A DNA stretch of 64,000 nucleotides from Bugula neritina (taxonomy: Eukaryota; Bryozoa; Gymnolaemata; Cheilostomatida; Bugulidae). The DNA lies in NCBI GenBank assembly GCA_964035545.1, contig OZ037765.1, forward strand, positions 13,014,698-13,078,697, read 5' to 3'. Positions 1 to 13,900 of this stretch are shown here, in pieces. The notes beneath the pieces are model-generated. The model did no database searches, was not told where the DNA came from, and saw only the letters and a list, made by a program, of their open reading frames with translations. Position 1 is the first letter of the stretch. Every line of letters begins with the position of its first letter. The translations under genes were made by a program, and so were the position numbers.

Positions 1-199
1 CCCCCAGGTTGGGAACCACTGCGTTACTGTTAGGCATAGCTTTAAATTTAAAATTATCATTATCATTATGACTATCATTCCTTATTATTGATATTATAAT
101 TATCATTATCATTGTGATAAACTTGAAGTGATTATGATTATCATTATCATTATGCCTGTAGCACTGCCACTAGCCGTAGGCTGTAAGTGTACGTGTAAT

Positions 200-285
200 T
201 AATACTAATACTAATACTAATAGTAATACTAATACTAATAGTAATACTAAGTCTAATACTAATAGTAATAGTTATAGTAATTAAG
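200..285. repeat. Degenerate ACTAAT/AGTAAT hexamer array
   Basis: Tandem six-base units of the type ACTAAT and AGTAAT with point variants. Similar arrays occur at about 11219-11345, 34047-34215, 46305-46395 and 46612-46760, so this is a dispersed low-complexity family rather than a local accident. Confidence 0.75.
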
Positions 286-2119
286 TTTAACTAATTTACT
301 AAATCTAATTAGTAATTAGCTATCAAATTTATTTACAGCTATACAAAAAGATGTTTGTTGTATAGCTGTTGATGATCATTATCATATATTTATATAAAAA
401 AAGTATTATTGATGTTTATACTTTACAGCATTTACCCAAATGTTGTAATTAGTATTACGATTATAAAACCGAGCAATCACTACACAGCCGCCAGCACGTT
501 TATGTTCATGTTGTGTAGTTATCGTCGTCGAATAACATTTTTGCTAAACTTTAAACTGGGAGGGATAACTCTGTTGGTATATTATCATAAAGTATAAACA
601 AAAGGATGTATATCACGTTGACTATGAAATAAATGAAGACGATATATCATAGACTTAGAACCATAGAATTATCCTTCTCAAACATCGACTGAAACTATGA
701 AAAACAACATAGAGCTATTCAGCAGAAAATAAAATTATGGCTAAAGATCATTTGACTGAAGATCGCTGGAAACAACGCAAAGTTTGGAAGTTATTGAGTG
801 CAATGCTTTTATAAACGTCTTTGTCCAAACTCCAGGCCCCCAACGCCAAACTCAATACCCCAACCACTGGACTCAGTGACCACCAAAACTGTGCTCTTTT
901 AAGCGATTTCCGAAATCAGAGACCAAGGTCTGTTTTGAACTCGTTGACTGCTGTGAATAAAACATTTCCCTCGAAATAAACAGGAAAATTTCGTCAAGCT
1001 GAAGCTCCTTATAGGTTTTTTACTTTGAATTTCATTAAATTACTCTTAGCCCTTATGAGCACAAAATTTAAAAAGCAAACTTCAACTTAAAGTAGTTTTA
1101 AGTTTCAGTTCAACGTTATGAAATTAATTTTAAATATAAATATTAAATTTAATACAATATTAATATTATTATATAATAATATATAGTTATACTTACACTT
1201 ACAGTTATACTTAATAAAGTATGCTTAATCTTAATAATAATTGTTATAGATATAAAATATTATAGTTATTACTATTAGTATAATTATAAATTGCATAATA
1301 ATGATTATAGTTTGAGACTTAAACTGAGACTGGAAGTCAGTCTATATTTACTAATTTAATAATACTATAAGTATAACTATAAGTATAACTATAGTATAAC
1401 CGATAGCTATGCCTATACGTATAGTATTATTATTACTAGTCTAACTCTAGTCTATTGCTAATAGTAATAATTATAATAGTTATAATAGTGATTATCATTA
1501 TGAATACTGTAATACTAATTATCATTATGGCTAAAATTATTTCAACCCGACTGCTTTAGAATTAGTCTACACTTTACACTCTACTAGCTCTTAAAATGTG
1601 TCATATTTCAATCATTATTTTAATCATAGGCATGTAAATAAATAAAATTTGATTTTTATGTCGCCCTTTACTTAATTGTTACTTTTATTATTTAATCTTA
1701 ATGAGTAATAACCATAAATAATAAACTCCTAATTTTAATTCTTATGCTAATAGCAATACTAATAGTAATAGCTATGCAGTTTTGCATATTGCAATAATAT
1801 TGACTTTAAAGTCTAAAACCTTAATTAAAAGATATCAGCTTTAAATTGAGATATCAGGCCTAATTATAATGAATTTAGGCTTTATGTATAAACTTCTACA
1901 ACATCTTGATCTTATTTTTCTTAAGTTTATCTTGACTTTGTAAAAGTTAGAGTTTTTTAGTGACGTCTTATGGAACAAAGTTTGAGTGTTCTTATATTGT
2001 TATTTTAGATTTAATATGTGTGTAAGGAATATCATTTTAGCATGTAAGGGAAGTTACTGTGTTGAGAGATAATATTCAAGAGAGATCATTAGTGGAAAAT
2101 TATTGTAAAAAGAGTCTGG

Positions 2120-2318
2120 TCATGCAGAAATATAAGTTGTTTTTTAACAGATTGAATGCTAGTTTGGTTTGAGAGTTATCGATATGTTTTAATAATTCTG
2201 GTAAATGTTTCATTGAGTTTTTGGGAATTTTTTTGCTGTTTACTTTGTTTAATGGCTTACAAACTTCCCTTAACAAAGTTTTTTCTACTGCTTTGGCAAA
2301 GCTGCTTTTAACATTTTA
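2120..2318 (-). other. Short stop-free lysine-rich reading, possible coding remnant
   Basis: On the minus strand about 65 codons read without a stop and give a Lys/Leu-rich, protein-like composition (pieces such as KAVEKTLLREVC and NMTDKLEI in the neighbourhood). Stops and frame breaks bound it on both sides. There is no start codon, domain or splice context. It may be a transposon ORF fossil or chance; I do not recognise it. Confidence 0.2.
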
Positions 2319-4215
2319 GATAGTTAAGATTTCTAGTTTGTCTGTCATATTTTTGATGTGGTTGTTGAACTAAGAGGGTATTTTGTCCTGGATATTCTCA
2401 TGAGAGAGAGTCAGTTATGGCCTGTTCAAGTGTCATCAAGTAAGCATCCCACATTTTAAGGACTACTCCAGTTCTTTATATGGTGTAGAGCATTATTATT
2501 TCATTTGTGAAAACTTCAACATTTTTTTTCAACTAAGATCTGCATGATGTCATCATACTTTAGGTAGTATTAGTTTTCAATTATTTTTATATCAAGTTTA
2601 ATGCATTATGAAGGGCGAAACAATAACAGTGACTAGGCATATACATAGTTATGGTATTTACTATGACTTGTAAGTTATACCTAGCTATAATTTTATGACT
2701 ATAAATGTGTAAACCTAAATCTCTCAGATATCAAATAAAAATTTTAAAATCGCACCCACTGAATAAGTAGCCATAAGTATAAAGTAGTATTTATGCTAAT
2801 ATATTTAAAAGTAATAATATTATTAATAGTAAGATCAGAGTTGTTCAATGTAATCCCAGTTTAAATTGTGATTCTGCAGCTAGTTAAATTGCATATTTCA
2901 AGTTATTTTGTTTATAATAGAAAAAAAAACATTTTAGTTACAGTTAGAGAAAGAAATATTTATGATATCGCATGCTCTGGTAACTGTTATATAAACCATC
3001 ACATCACCATTATAGTTTATGTCATTTTCTATCCACAAGCATTATCAGACAATTTTTTAAACTTTAGTTACCCCAAGTCTCTATACTTGTCAATAACTAA
3101 AATTATCACCAATTCTTAAATTCGAGATTGTTTTGATTTGTTGTTAGACAATTAAGCTCATTAAACAGAATCTAGAATCTAAAATTGAGTTGTAGCTGCT
3201 AAACTTAAAATTGGTCTTAAATAGTTACTATTTTCTGTTATTTGTTTCATTAGAGATTAGCTTATAAATAAATGTCTGGAATTCAATCTGCTTATCAGTA
3301 AATTGATAATGCTGGTCTGTTTTTCTGAAATTCCCTTTTTTACAATTATTACGCAGTTGTTATTATTATAATTGGCTAACAGATTGACTATAGTTAAATA
3401 TTACTTTATTTGAATTTTATGTTGACAATTCTGCTCATAAAAATAGCCTTTGTATGTCAAAGCAGCAGCTATTTTTAATTTTTGTGATTACTTCACACTT
3501 TTAAAACATAGTTCAATTTATAGAAAAACTCTAATTCAACTCCCATTTGATGCATGATTTCTATCATTCACTTGAATTGCAATATAAATTGCTAAGGAGT
3601 TTTTGAAGTAAACAAAACCAATCTGACGAATATAATTGTATTTTCAATTCTTTAGCTATGCAATACGCCCTGTTTTGGTTAATGGCATATTTATTTCAAA
3701 TAAGAAGCAGCAGTTGGAAAAGATAACTGGTTTACAATCTAACAAAACATTTAATATCTCAATATTCTGAGTTTTGACCAGCTGCATCATAAATCTATTA
3801 ACTCATTGTGATCTATTACTTTTAACGAAAGTTACGTATGCACCCCAGCAACCTACTCGTACTATAATTTTATATAATATTTTAAGAGAATAGTCATTAT
3901 TACAGTATATATTTTCTAAGTTAAGAGTTTTTCTTTAAATGTACAATGTCTTATTAATTGAAACCGGCACTAACCATAGTTGCTGAATCATTGTGTTTTT
4001 CAATGATGTTAGCCAATACAGATGATTCGCTTTAATGCAAGAAGAAGTGTGTATAAGTGAATATAACTTTGAAATAGCAAAACTCCACTTGCTGTGGCTT
4101 CCGCCCATCTTAGTTTAGAACTGCCAGCAAACAATGACACAAGTTAATTCTATTTTTACATACGCATCATTCTATGGTTGTTTTAATGCCACTTGCAGGA
4201 AGTTTAATAGTAAAT

Positions 4216-7200
4216 ATGGCAGAGAGCTCTTCAGATTCAGAACCTGAAGATTACATATTGTACAGAGACAGAGATGAGTGGAATGATGTTGTTCCTGTGG
4301 AGCAAGATGACGGGCCATCATCAATTGTGTCTATAGCATACAGCGAACAATGTAATCTTTTATTAATTCTTACTTATTTTAGTATTTAGTTCTTCATTTG
4401 TGCTGTTATTGACCTTAATTATCTGCACTAGTAGTTCTCTAATAGAGATGTTTTGTTATGTTTTATGTTTTCAGGTTAATAGCTTATTGGCAAAAGACTA
4501 AAAATAGTTGGCTAAAATTAGTAAACGATTGATCTGATTAGCACATTATATTAGCCTGCTACAAGTTTTTGGTATTTTGGCTTTTCAAATATAAAAAATG
4601 TATTTTTAGAATTTATAGAAATAATTCTGATTTGTATCTGAAGTTCAATGGTTCATTATTGCTTTAATAGAAAACGTGTTTGAGGCATCTATTTGCTATT
4701 TTTATTTATTATTCATCATTACAAATAAATTTACTGATTTGTAATTATTAATGTCAATGCATTTAAACTTACATCAAAGACTTGAAGTCTGTTTAATTAA
4801 TTGGTTGATATGAGTTTTACAGTCAAGGCTTGATTTAACTTGACAAGCTGTTAATTTAGTTCAACAAAAAAGAGTATGTTATTTGGCCTTATGTTGTTAA
4901 TGTTAAAATTTTCCATATTTTTGTTGTAAGAATTAATTGTAAGAACTTGTGTGCATATGCTTGCATTACAGTCATGCCGCTTACTTACTTAACCAATAAC
5001 TGAGTGAAAGCTATGTTGTTAAATTGAATAATCTACTTGTAGTAAGTTGAAATGTGTGAAACATACATTAGGCACTTACAAGTCACTCGGAATTATTTAA
5101 AACTTTGACTATCAACACCCAAACCCCAGAAAAGTAAATCAAGATTACCTGAAGATTCTGTTAATCTTTTATTTCATTTCATCACATGTTTATGTTTTTT
5201 ACAGTTAAAGATGTATACGATTACTTTCGGGCAATTCTTCGGACTGGTGAAAAGTCAAGAAGAGTATTAGCTCTCACTTTTGATGCCATACGAATGAACC
5301 CTGCCAACTACACAGTGTGGTATTGTTTTATGTTGTACTAAATTTGTAATGTCAGTTATGGAGAAAGGTTTTTGCAGCTGCTGAATACAAAACATACATT
5401 CGAACTCTTCTGATTCTTTTTCTAGTCTGTTAAATGCTCTTTCATTTTATAGGCACTATAGACGTCTGGTCCTGAAAGCACTAGATGCTGATCTAAATGC
5501 GGAACTTGATTACATAACCAAAACTATTAAATCTCATCCAAAGAATTATCAAGTTTGGTAAGTTTAACTATGATTTTTAAATCCATAGGTTAAAAATATT
5601 CCTTGTCATTCATTGAGTTGCGATGTTTTATGTAATGTAAGTGCCGCAGGACTTGGGCATTCATAAATAAGAACCCTCATATTTACCAACATGGTATTTT
5701 TATTTTGAATTTTTGTCAATGTTCTTTCTCTGTTTTAAAATCTATTGGTATATAGAATATATATAATATAAGATGTCTGGTGAGCAATTAATGCTGGCCT
5801 ATTTATGTACACTTTCATATATTATTTTGAGTGATTGAGCAGACTAACAGTGTTTATCACTGTATAGACAATTATAACTTTTAATCTTATTCTAATGGAA
5901 TGCTTGGTCAAAAATATGGTAATACTATTTGAACATAACGTTTTGTTAAATTTTATTTCATATAGGAAAATGCAATGAAAAATAGAAATAAATGAACTGA
6001 GTAGCAGATGAGTCATTTAATATAGTTACCCTACCCTTGTACTAATTATAACAATGTATTAGCATTATATAAGTTTAAACCATCTACCTTTCAGTTTATC
6101 TTTGACACTATTTGTGGTACTATTTTTAAAAAAATTGTTTTTAAGGTTATCTCTTACTTTAATGCATGTTGTGCAGTATGTTTAATAATGTAGGTACCAT
6201 AGACAACTCATAGTCAAATGGCTGGCTGACCCATCTCAAGAGTTGCAGTTCACTGCTTTTATTCTTTCTAAAGATTCTAAAAATTATCATGCATGGCAAC
6301 ACAGGTATGCATTTAGTTACCTGTTTACACATTTTAAAACTTTAAAGAAAACTCAAAACATCTTATATTAGGTGTTGGAGACTGCAAGAGCTGTGCTAAT
6401 CTTATGGTATTGATGAAACATCAGCATAATTGCTTTACATGTTTTCAAGATTTATCCCACTTTTATGCCAATTTGAAGAGTGAGGCTAGACAACTCTTAG
6501 AAATGAACCTTTTTTGAATTTGCAAAACAGTGCTGAGTATTGATATAACTCGTATAACTCTTGTTTTAATTATTGTACAGCTCTCTTCTATTTCTATTTT
6601 TGCAACACACATTTCAGTCTACACTATGAGAAGATAACCCTTAACTTTTCACATTTTCCTCCAAATGTCTAAAATATTGATTATGCAAATTTAAATAGTT
6701 GAATATTTCATTTAAATTCCATTTGAAGATAATAATGAATATATTATTATTGTGCTTCTTGTATGAAATTCATTGAGTGTCCATGCATTTCAGACAGTGG
6801 GTGATACAACACTTCTCACTGTGGGAGGGTGAACTAGCATACGTAGACAAGCTCATTCAAGATGATATACGCAATAACTCTGCCTGGAACCAACGCTACT
6901 TTGTTGTTGCCAATACAACAGATTTTAGCACCGAAGTTATTTCTCAAGAGATCAAGTAAGTTTATTGATATTGTTGGGAAAGTCTTAATTGTCCAACAAT
7001 TTCTACCATCTAATAATAATCTTTGGTATTCTAGTTGTTGAGTAGATTGACATAATACAAGCTAAATATTATGCAGGTTTTTTAGACATTTCATAGGTTT
7101 GAATAAAAATAATTTTAGAATAATAATCATTTGTTTAAAAGGTCAATTTGAAGTGTAGTATAAGTATTTTATTAGTTTAACTTTTAATTTGGTTTTTGCT

Positions 7201-10200
7201 TGTTAAACTATGCACTTAAAATAACTTTAGTACTCCTAGATTTCTTTTTTTTTGAGACCAGTGATCAAACCACTAACTCACTTTGATTAAAGGCTTGGAG
7301 TTTAGCTATTGTAAAGTGTACATGAAAATGCTTAGCGATTGTAATCTGAGGTAAACGCTTTAGATTATTTGATTTTATTATTCGTGAAATCTCTATTATA
7401 TAATATCCCACAGTAATGAGAGAAGACAGGTCTTTTGCTTTGCCTTTCAACCATTCAGATATATAGTAGTGATTAATTAAAATCATTGTTCACACCCTGT
7501 GAATGTGTTACCAATTAATATGCAAACAAGTTGGGGTTTTGCCATTTTCTGACTTCAGCTAATTGATGTCTCAGCAGTTGCTTTAAAAACTGCAGCTGAT
7601 TCTCTGTCATTGCGGTATTTATAGAATAATAACTTTTGTCAGTCTTCATTGTTTTACATAACTGAAAATTGTAACAAATCTGCCAGTTTTTTATTGTGGT
7701 TATACATATTTGTACTAAATTAGCAAATTGCTTAAAAGCTTGAAAAAATTTGATACATTTCTGGTTTAATACTTCATTTTTTGAAGATAGTTGTTCTTTT
7801 CGTTATGTCAACAAAAAATATGTCGAGTTTCAACTAACTGCTCCTTCTTAGTCATACCAAAAGTATGTACGATTGACGGTTCGAATCACAATTCATCATC
7901 TTCACAGAATTGCGTAAAGGTTGTCAATGTCAATATTTGCAACCCTGGCCTAAACATTTTATTAATAGAACTCCGAAAAGGATAGAGTGATCAGCGTATG
8001 TTGTGGCCCAGTGATAGCAATTGTAATGTCACTTGATATGCATAATAGCAAATCATAGCTGTAAGCTGTCACATCTAATTGTCACCTAAAAGAGGCTCTA
8101 AGAGATGTCGAAAACTGAGAGCCAAGTTTTAAGTTAGGGGTTGATATACTCCGAATGGTCTAAATCCTATTTAGGATTATTAACTCACGTTAATTTGTAA
8201 AAAAATTTCGGAAGGAAGCAAGCCTATGTGCTGATCTCCGAATGACCTTATTGTGAAAAAATATCTGCGCATGCATTGACTCTACTCTGTGTTCTAGACT
8301 ACTTTTCCATCTCCTGCATTTGCAGTTAGTTAACGGCAGGTCAAATTGTTTGAATTATTTGGCAAGTGGATAAAATGTCTAGCAAGTTTTGTTATCTATG
8401 ATATTCTCTATTACTAAATACAATTAGTATCAAAACCTCCACCATCCACCCCTGTGCTAATGCCAACATCTGTTGAATCAATTGTAATCTTTTTGTCTGC
8501 AAGTGATTATACTCATTATACTAAAATGTAGAGGCTCTCATTTTAATGTACTTTGTTTGATGTGTTATTTGAGCCTGATGTTCTGATGACGTTAAAGTTT
8601 AATGCAATGTTGTGTGAGGAAGTGACTCACTGATGACTAAATTATCTCCCCGTGTAACAATAAACTAACATTGTTTATAAATAGTCAAGGTTGTAGTTTC
8701 ATACAAAAGTGGAAAAACAGGTCCAAGTTTAAGTTGACTCGATTTGAGTATATTTAGATAAAAAGAATGTAGTTTATGCAAAGCAGCATGTAAGTTTGTT
8801 CTTCTCTACCTTATCTCTTTCAGGTATACCATTGGAGTCATCAGCAAAGCAAAAAACAATGAAAGCCCTTGGAACTACTTGAGAGGGTGAGATTGAGCTA
8901 CAGCAATTTTGCACAGAATAAGTCTCTTGCTCTCAATTCAAGTCTATGTTCCTAAATGAGTTTCATCTTAATATTTTGGTTTTTATGTATTTAATTATAT
9001 TAATTAAAACTCACTGGTATGTGCATGTTATAACCATGTCTAGTACTTCAATTTCACCATCTAGGTGTCAATGTAATGTATGTAAGCTTATTTTAGTAAT
9101 TACAGCACCAATGTACTTCGAGTAAGATACGTTATGATTTAATGAGAATTTTCAATGCTGTATTTACTTCAACACTTTGTTACATTATATAGTTCATTAG
9201 TTGGCATGAGTGCCTCAACATTTTGATATATTGCCAGACATATTTATTTATTAATTATTTTTTTTAAATAATAATTTCTATATACTCATATATATTTTAC
9301 ATTTCTACAATATTTAATGTGTTGATAAGGTAGTAGCAAGGTGGTATTTGTTTTCAGAGTGGTGTCCTTCAATTCATACGCTGACAATCCCAGTGTGCTG
9401 GAGTACTGTAACTCTCTCTATGAAAGCAAATGTCGCTCACCGCACTTGCTGGGCATGCTTGTGGACATCTGTGAGGAATCCCTTAAAATGAATCAATCTT
9501 CCGATCAAATCAATCTAGATAAAGCTCTGAAGGTATTTCATCCATCTTATAGCAAGTTTCTTATAATAAAGTTGCCATAACTCTGAAGTTCCTTACTGAA
9601 TACACAGACACCAGCATTAAGGATATAAACTCAATTATTCTCATACATGATAGATGCATGCTAACCTTTGATGAATAGCAGATGTTACTCTGAACATTTA
9701 CTCTAAGCTTTGTGCTATTCACATGAATTTTTAATTTCAATTTTAGTTTTTGTTTTCATTTTTGTCTATTTCAGTAATAGATTGTTGTTTTTTTATTGCC
9801 AAATATTGGGAGTTTTTATAAGCATCTGCGTAGTGTTTGGTGGCAGTTTTACAATTTCGTCAAAGTACCAGTATATGCGATGATAAACCAATGTTAGTGT
9901 TGCCCCAAATTCTACCTGCATGTTTCGTCTAGCTGCAAATATCCTAATCTATATTGCTTGCGTTGTATGATATACATGCACGTATGCTAAAATAGTGACG
10001 ACTAATATATACATACGTGCACATACACGTATTAATATTATAAATATGTAATTCTATACGTATTCATTTATTTACATTTTCTCATTGTTTAGCAAAATTC
10101 AGTGTTGTATGATCATTTTTGTAGTATTGCGCAGAATTAGCCATGGAGTATGACACTATACGCTGTGCCTACTGGACATTTGTTGGTGATAATTTAGAAG

Positions 10201-10223
10201 CAAAATATAGATCGGCATCATGA
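4216..10223 (+). CDS. FNTA: Protein farnesyltransferase/geranylgeranyltransferase I subunit alpha
   Basis: Shared alpha subunit of the cytosolic enzymes that attach farnesyl or geranylgeranyl groups to CaaX-box proteins such as Ras and Rho; it pairs with FNTB or PGGT1B. Eight exons: 4216-4351, 5205-5319, 5453-5557, 6194-6304, 6794-6955, 8824-8886, 9358-9532, 10125-10223. Joined length is 966 nt (321 aa) with consistent phases. PFTA repeats are clear: [57 protein letters not shown]. The Lys of PKNYQVW (about residue 114) corresponds to the catalytic lysine known in mammalian FNTA. The opening [11 protein letters not shown] also matches the family. The protein is shorter than human FNTA (379 aa) mainly because the proline-rich N-terminus is absent. 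The start is the first Met before the conserved region; the exon probably begins at 4199 after a CAG acceptor, so an upstream UTR exon is likely. AATAAA occurs at 10385-10394. Confidence 0.95.
8164..8179. repeat. Small perfect palindrome in FNTA intron 5
   Basis: AATCCTA and TAGGATT arms separated by TT form a 16-bp hairpin-capable sequence inside the 1.9 kb intron (6956-8823). It may be the centre of an old short inverted-repeat element, since TCCGAATG motifs lie on both sides, but no full ends were found. Confidence 0.35.
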
Positions 10224-10930
10224 TGAGAACCAATCGATCATTGTGCAGATATTGTTGTTTTTGTAACAAACATTTTTATTTTTTATCTATCTTCAATATC
10301 TAGCTTTAAGCTGACTTGTATTTTTACTGTTATATTGATTTGATAAAAATAGCATTGATTATGTATAGAACATTGTGCATGAATAATAAATAAAAAAATA
10401 TTGTAAATTACATCACCACACATAATATATTAATTTAATTGTAGAATAATTTATTTTTTTGTTATGCTTTTGAAGAAGTTGAATAACTCTATAAAGCTTA
10501 ATTTGCTAATTGCTATTGTTATAAGTGCCATTGCCTATTAGTTACAAAATCATTTTGCTGCGAGGTGGCAAAGGCAGATATATTGCTTTTTCATTATTTA
10601 AGAAAATTCATATAAATTGTTTTCAGCCAAGATTGGTATTAGTGATTTTTCAAACATATACTGTGAAAATTTCTGGTTTATTTTAGCAATTTTTTGCTCA
10701 TGCTTAACGTACAAACGCTTAGGAGTTTCATTCATTAGATAACGATAAGATCGTGTGCTATAGAAGGCTTGAGAGTTATCTATTTTAAGCACAAATCATA
10801 GCCCAAGTGGTGAATAAAGGAAGAAGGGCGGAAAGGAAGACGTAGAGCACACCTAACCTAAACTTATTCTTTTAAAGCCGCATTTAGTGCATACGCAATT
10901 TGTTCTCTAAGGCTCTAAATGTAAAGTGTC
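10224..10930. other. FNTA-ADO intergenic gap
   Basis: About 0.7 kb separates the FNTA stop from the ADO start codon; both genes run rightward. It holds the FNTA 3' UTR and presumably the ADO promoter and 5' UTR. I see no TATA box or other strong motif. A minus-strand open stretch at 10598-10792 has no family features and is not called. Confidence 0.5.
10385..10394 (+). terminator. FNTA poly(A) signal (overlapping AATAAA)
   Basis: Two overlapping AATAAA hexamers lie 162 bases after the FNTA stop. No other hexamer lies nearer in a good position, so cleavage is expected within about 30 bases downstream. Inferred from motif only. Confidence 0.6.
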
Positions 10931-13900
10931 ATGGCAAAATCGGAGGCCCTTCCTAGGATTTTCCAAGCCATCAATATTTTTAAATCATTTCTGGGTGAAA
11001 CTATTCAGCATGGTTCGTTGATATCAGTTATAGCACCAAGTCATGTGGAGCAGCTTTGTAAAGTTATTTCAACTTTGACTAAAGAAGATGTCAATTTTGA
11101 AGAATCGATAATTTCAAAAAGTAAGACCTAATGAAACTGAAAGTCAAAGTGAAATCCTTAGGCTTATCCTATAACTTATTGTTATAACATATAAGATTAA
11201 GTGATGCCAATGGTATACTAGTGTTGAGTGATATTGATAGTGATAATCGTACGCAATCTCAGTCATAGTGATAGTCACAGTGATATTGATAGTGATACTC
11301 ATACTGATAGTGATAGTAATACATGCTGATGGTGATGATGATGATAGCCTACTGAGTACTGATGGTCATACAATAACAATATGCCATTGACTGTCAGTAT
11401 CACTATGAGTAATACTCAGTTATAATTAATATTATTATACTGTAAGTATAAAAAATTTGATAATTATGGTAATGGTCATAGTGATAATAACAGTAACACA
11501 GTAAATCAAAATGTAATGCTAATACTAGTACTAGTAGTATAAGTATTACTAAATCTAATGCTAAAAGTAAATCTAATGAGTAGTGGATTATCATCATCAT
11601 GTAGCTACTATTACTATTGGTAATGTCTGGTAGTTAAACTTAATGTTATAGACCTAGTTGATGTTATACTTGTTCATTTACTCCTAGTCTCACTTTTACT
11701 TTTAGTCTTAATCAATAATTTTATCGTTCTTATTCTATCCTGTAGGTGTATTAGTTATTGCACTTACCAGTTACTAACTCAGATTTAGGAAATTTTCAAC
11801 AATGCCTACACAATAGGCCCTTGCTACAATAGCAATCACAATGAGAAATTGCACTTAGGGTTACAATTATATAGTGAATCACTGAACGGAATGCTGACAC
11901 TAACGATGATTTTGCTAAATATTCACTGATGCTAACTTAACTTTCATTAGTAATATGTTTACTTTTCAATTTACAATTTTTATTAATTATCAGTTGATAA
12001 TTAAAATCACCATGGTTCAACTTCAATATAATAATAGTATTATAATAATAATGATACCTTATACTTTTATTATTTTAGTGAAGCTGCATGTCATTACAAT
12101 AATTAAACTTAATGATAAACATTATTGCAATGATAGTTATACAATGTACGTGAGTGTGATACCAGTGGTGTGTTGGTAAACCTATATCAACAGGTTCTCT
12201 GGGAGAACAGATTACAGCAGCTGGTCCATAAAGCCGGCTGCCTGGGTGGGTACAGGAGATAGGGGCATAATATCGTCCAGTATTTTTAATTGCAACTCAC
12301 TAGCAAAAGCCACAGCAATAGAAAAATTTGCATTCTGATAGCATTGCATCAGTTCATGCATGCACTGGTACTTGCAAAGTTGTAAAATTGAAAATTGGAA
12401 ACTAAATACAAAACCTATCAATCTCATCAAACAAATTGTTTAAATAACATATGTCTGTGTGAATGTCAATTCAAGTTTCCATGGTCAATCTATTGCCAAC
12501 TTGTTTTTTAGATAACAAAATAAAATAGAAGCCACAAATTGGCAACACTTACATTATAGCCCACTACCTATATATAAAACAGTTCCTAGCATCCAGTCAT
12601 AATTGCTCCTGTGCCTCATTTGAACAAGTCCTTAGCCCGTTCTAACAAAAACTCTTTTCATCAGGGGTTTCTCACAGGGATAGCAACTATAAACTATAAA
12701 CTTAGTCATAATGTGTATTGCAATTGTCTCTATCATAACTGTTGCTGATTTACTCAGCTCTTCAGCTATTATTTAACCGGCATTTGACCAGAATCCTTCA
12801 CTAGATATTTTCAACAACTTTCCCATTATTTGTTATATCACAGCTTTTTCTGGTGTAGTATTTTACCATAGACCTAATTCCAATAGGCTAAGATAGATAG
12901 GTATTTTCTCAAGTTGTGAGCTGATCTTAGTGAGGCTCTCTGTTGAATCAGTGTGTATTTGCTCTCAGCTATTTCAAGTAGCGAAGTCCAACTACAGCGT
13001 TTTATGTAGCTCTAAGAGCTCAATTATGGAAAAGACTTTAGTTGGTGTCTTTCAAAGGTGAACGAGCTCTAGTGCCAGATACTGATATTTTCTTTATCTT
13101 TCTTGAGTCTTTCTTTTTTAATTGGTAGTCACCAGGGACCGCAACATGGAAGATTATTAGTTTTGCATTGCGCTTCTAAATACCACAATACCATGCCTCC
13201 TAGGTTTGATCATTCTGTCGGTGTGTATGTGTAAACCCCCCACCTCCCCCCAAGATATTTATGATGATATTTTCTATTACTAGCCAAACCAATTTTTGCT
13301 TCTCTAGCATCTATGTGTTCCAGGCAACTTCCAATAAGTTATCAAAGTCACATGGCCATGTTTCCTTTTAAATTTTTCTTGTGCTAGCATCTCACATACT
13401 CTGAGTATCTGAATCACAATTTTATCCGTTGCACTTTCTGTTTTCTGGCGCTTACAAACCTACTCTGTTACAATGGTATAGTTCAGCTCTACCGCGTTAT
13501 TGATCTAGTATTTTATCAACCTGCCTCGGTTCCTGAAAGATTTTGAGTACTTTAATGTGCCCAAGGACTCCTAATCTTGGTTGATCTCTAGATAGTCTTT
13601 TGTGCGCATTTAATCTTCTTTCCATCAATTCTTTCTCCATCTCTGAATTTGGTTCTGTTAGAGTTTTCATCATTAATTCAACTTTTGTGTCTTTCTGGAC
13701 ATTAGTTCTAGATGGTAAATCATGGTATGTGTTGTTCTATTTTCTTCATCAGTTGTTCTTTCTGGTTCTTGCAATACTCTTCCATCTTGTTTAAGCTCTT
13801 CATGAATTGCTGGTGTTTCTTTACATTTCTTGCTTGGTTTGCTATCAGTTGTTTGCAGATGTCAAATCTCTCTTTCTTTTTTCAGGCTTCATACATTCTA

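Larger units (their letters stand above)
1..4198. other. AT-rich intergenic stretch, no gene recognised
   Basis: No convincing exon was seen on either strand. The stretch is very AT-rich, with repeated runs of TATTA/TAATA and a degenerate hexamer array near 200-285. One minus-strand piece (about 2120-2320) reads without stops and is listed separately. The right edge is the first FNTA exon, whose probable splice acceptor is the CAG ending at 4198. Confidence 0.6.

Noticed and set aside
4174-4215. Alternative upstream Met of FNTA (MVVLMPLAG)
   Set aside because: It runs through a probable CTTGCAG splice acceptor at 4198; the Met at 4216 directly precedes the acidic N-terminal region.
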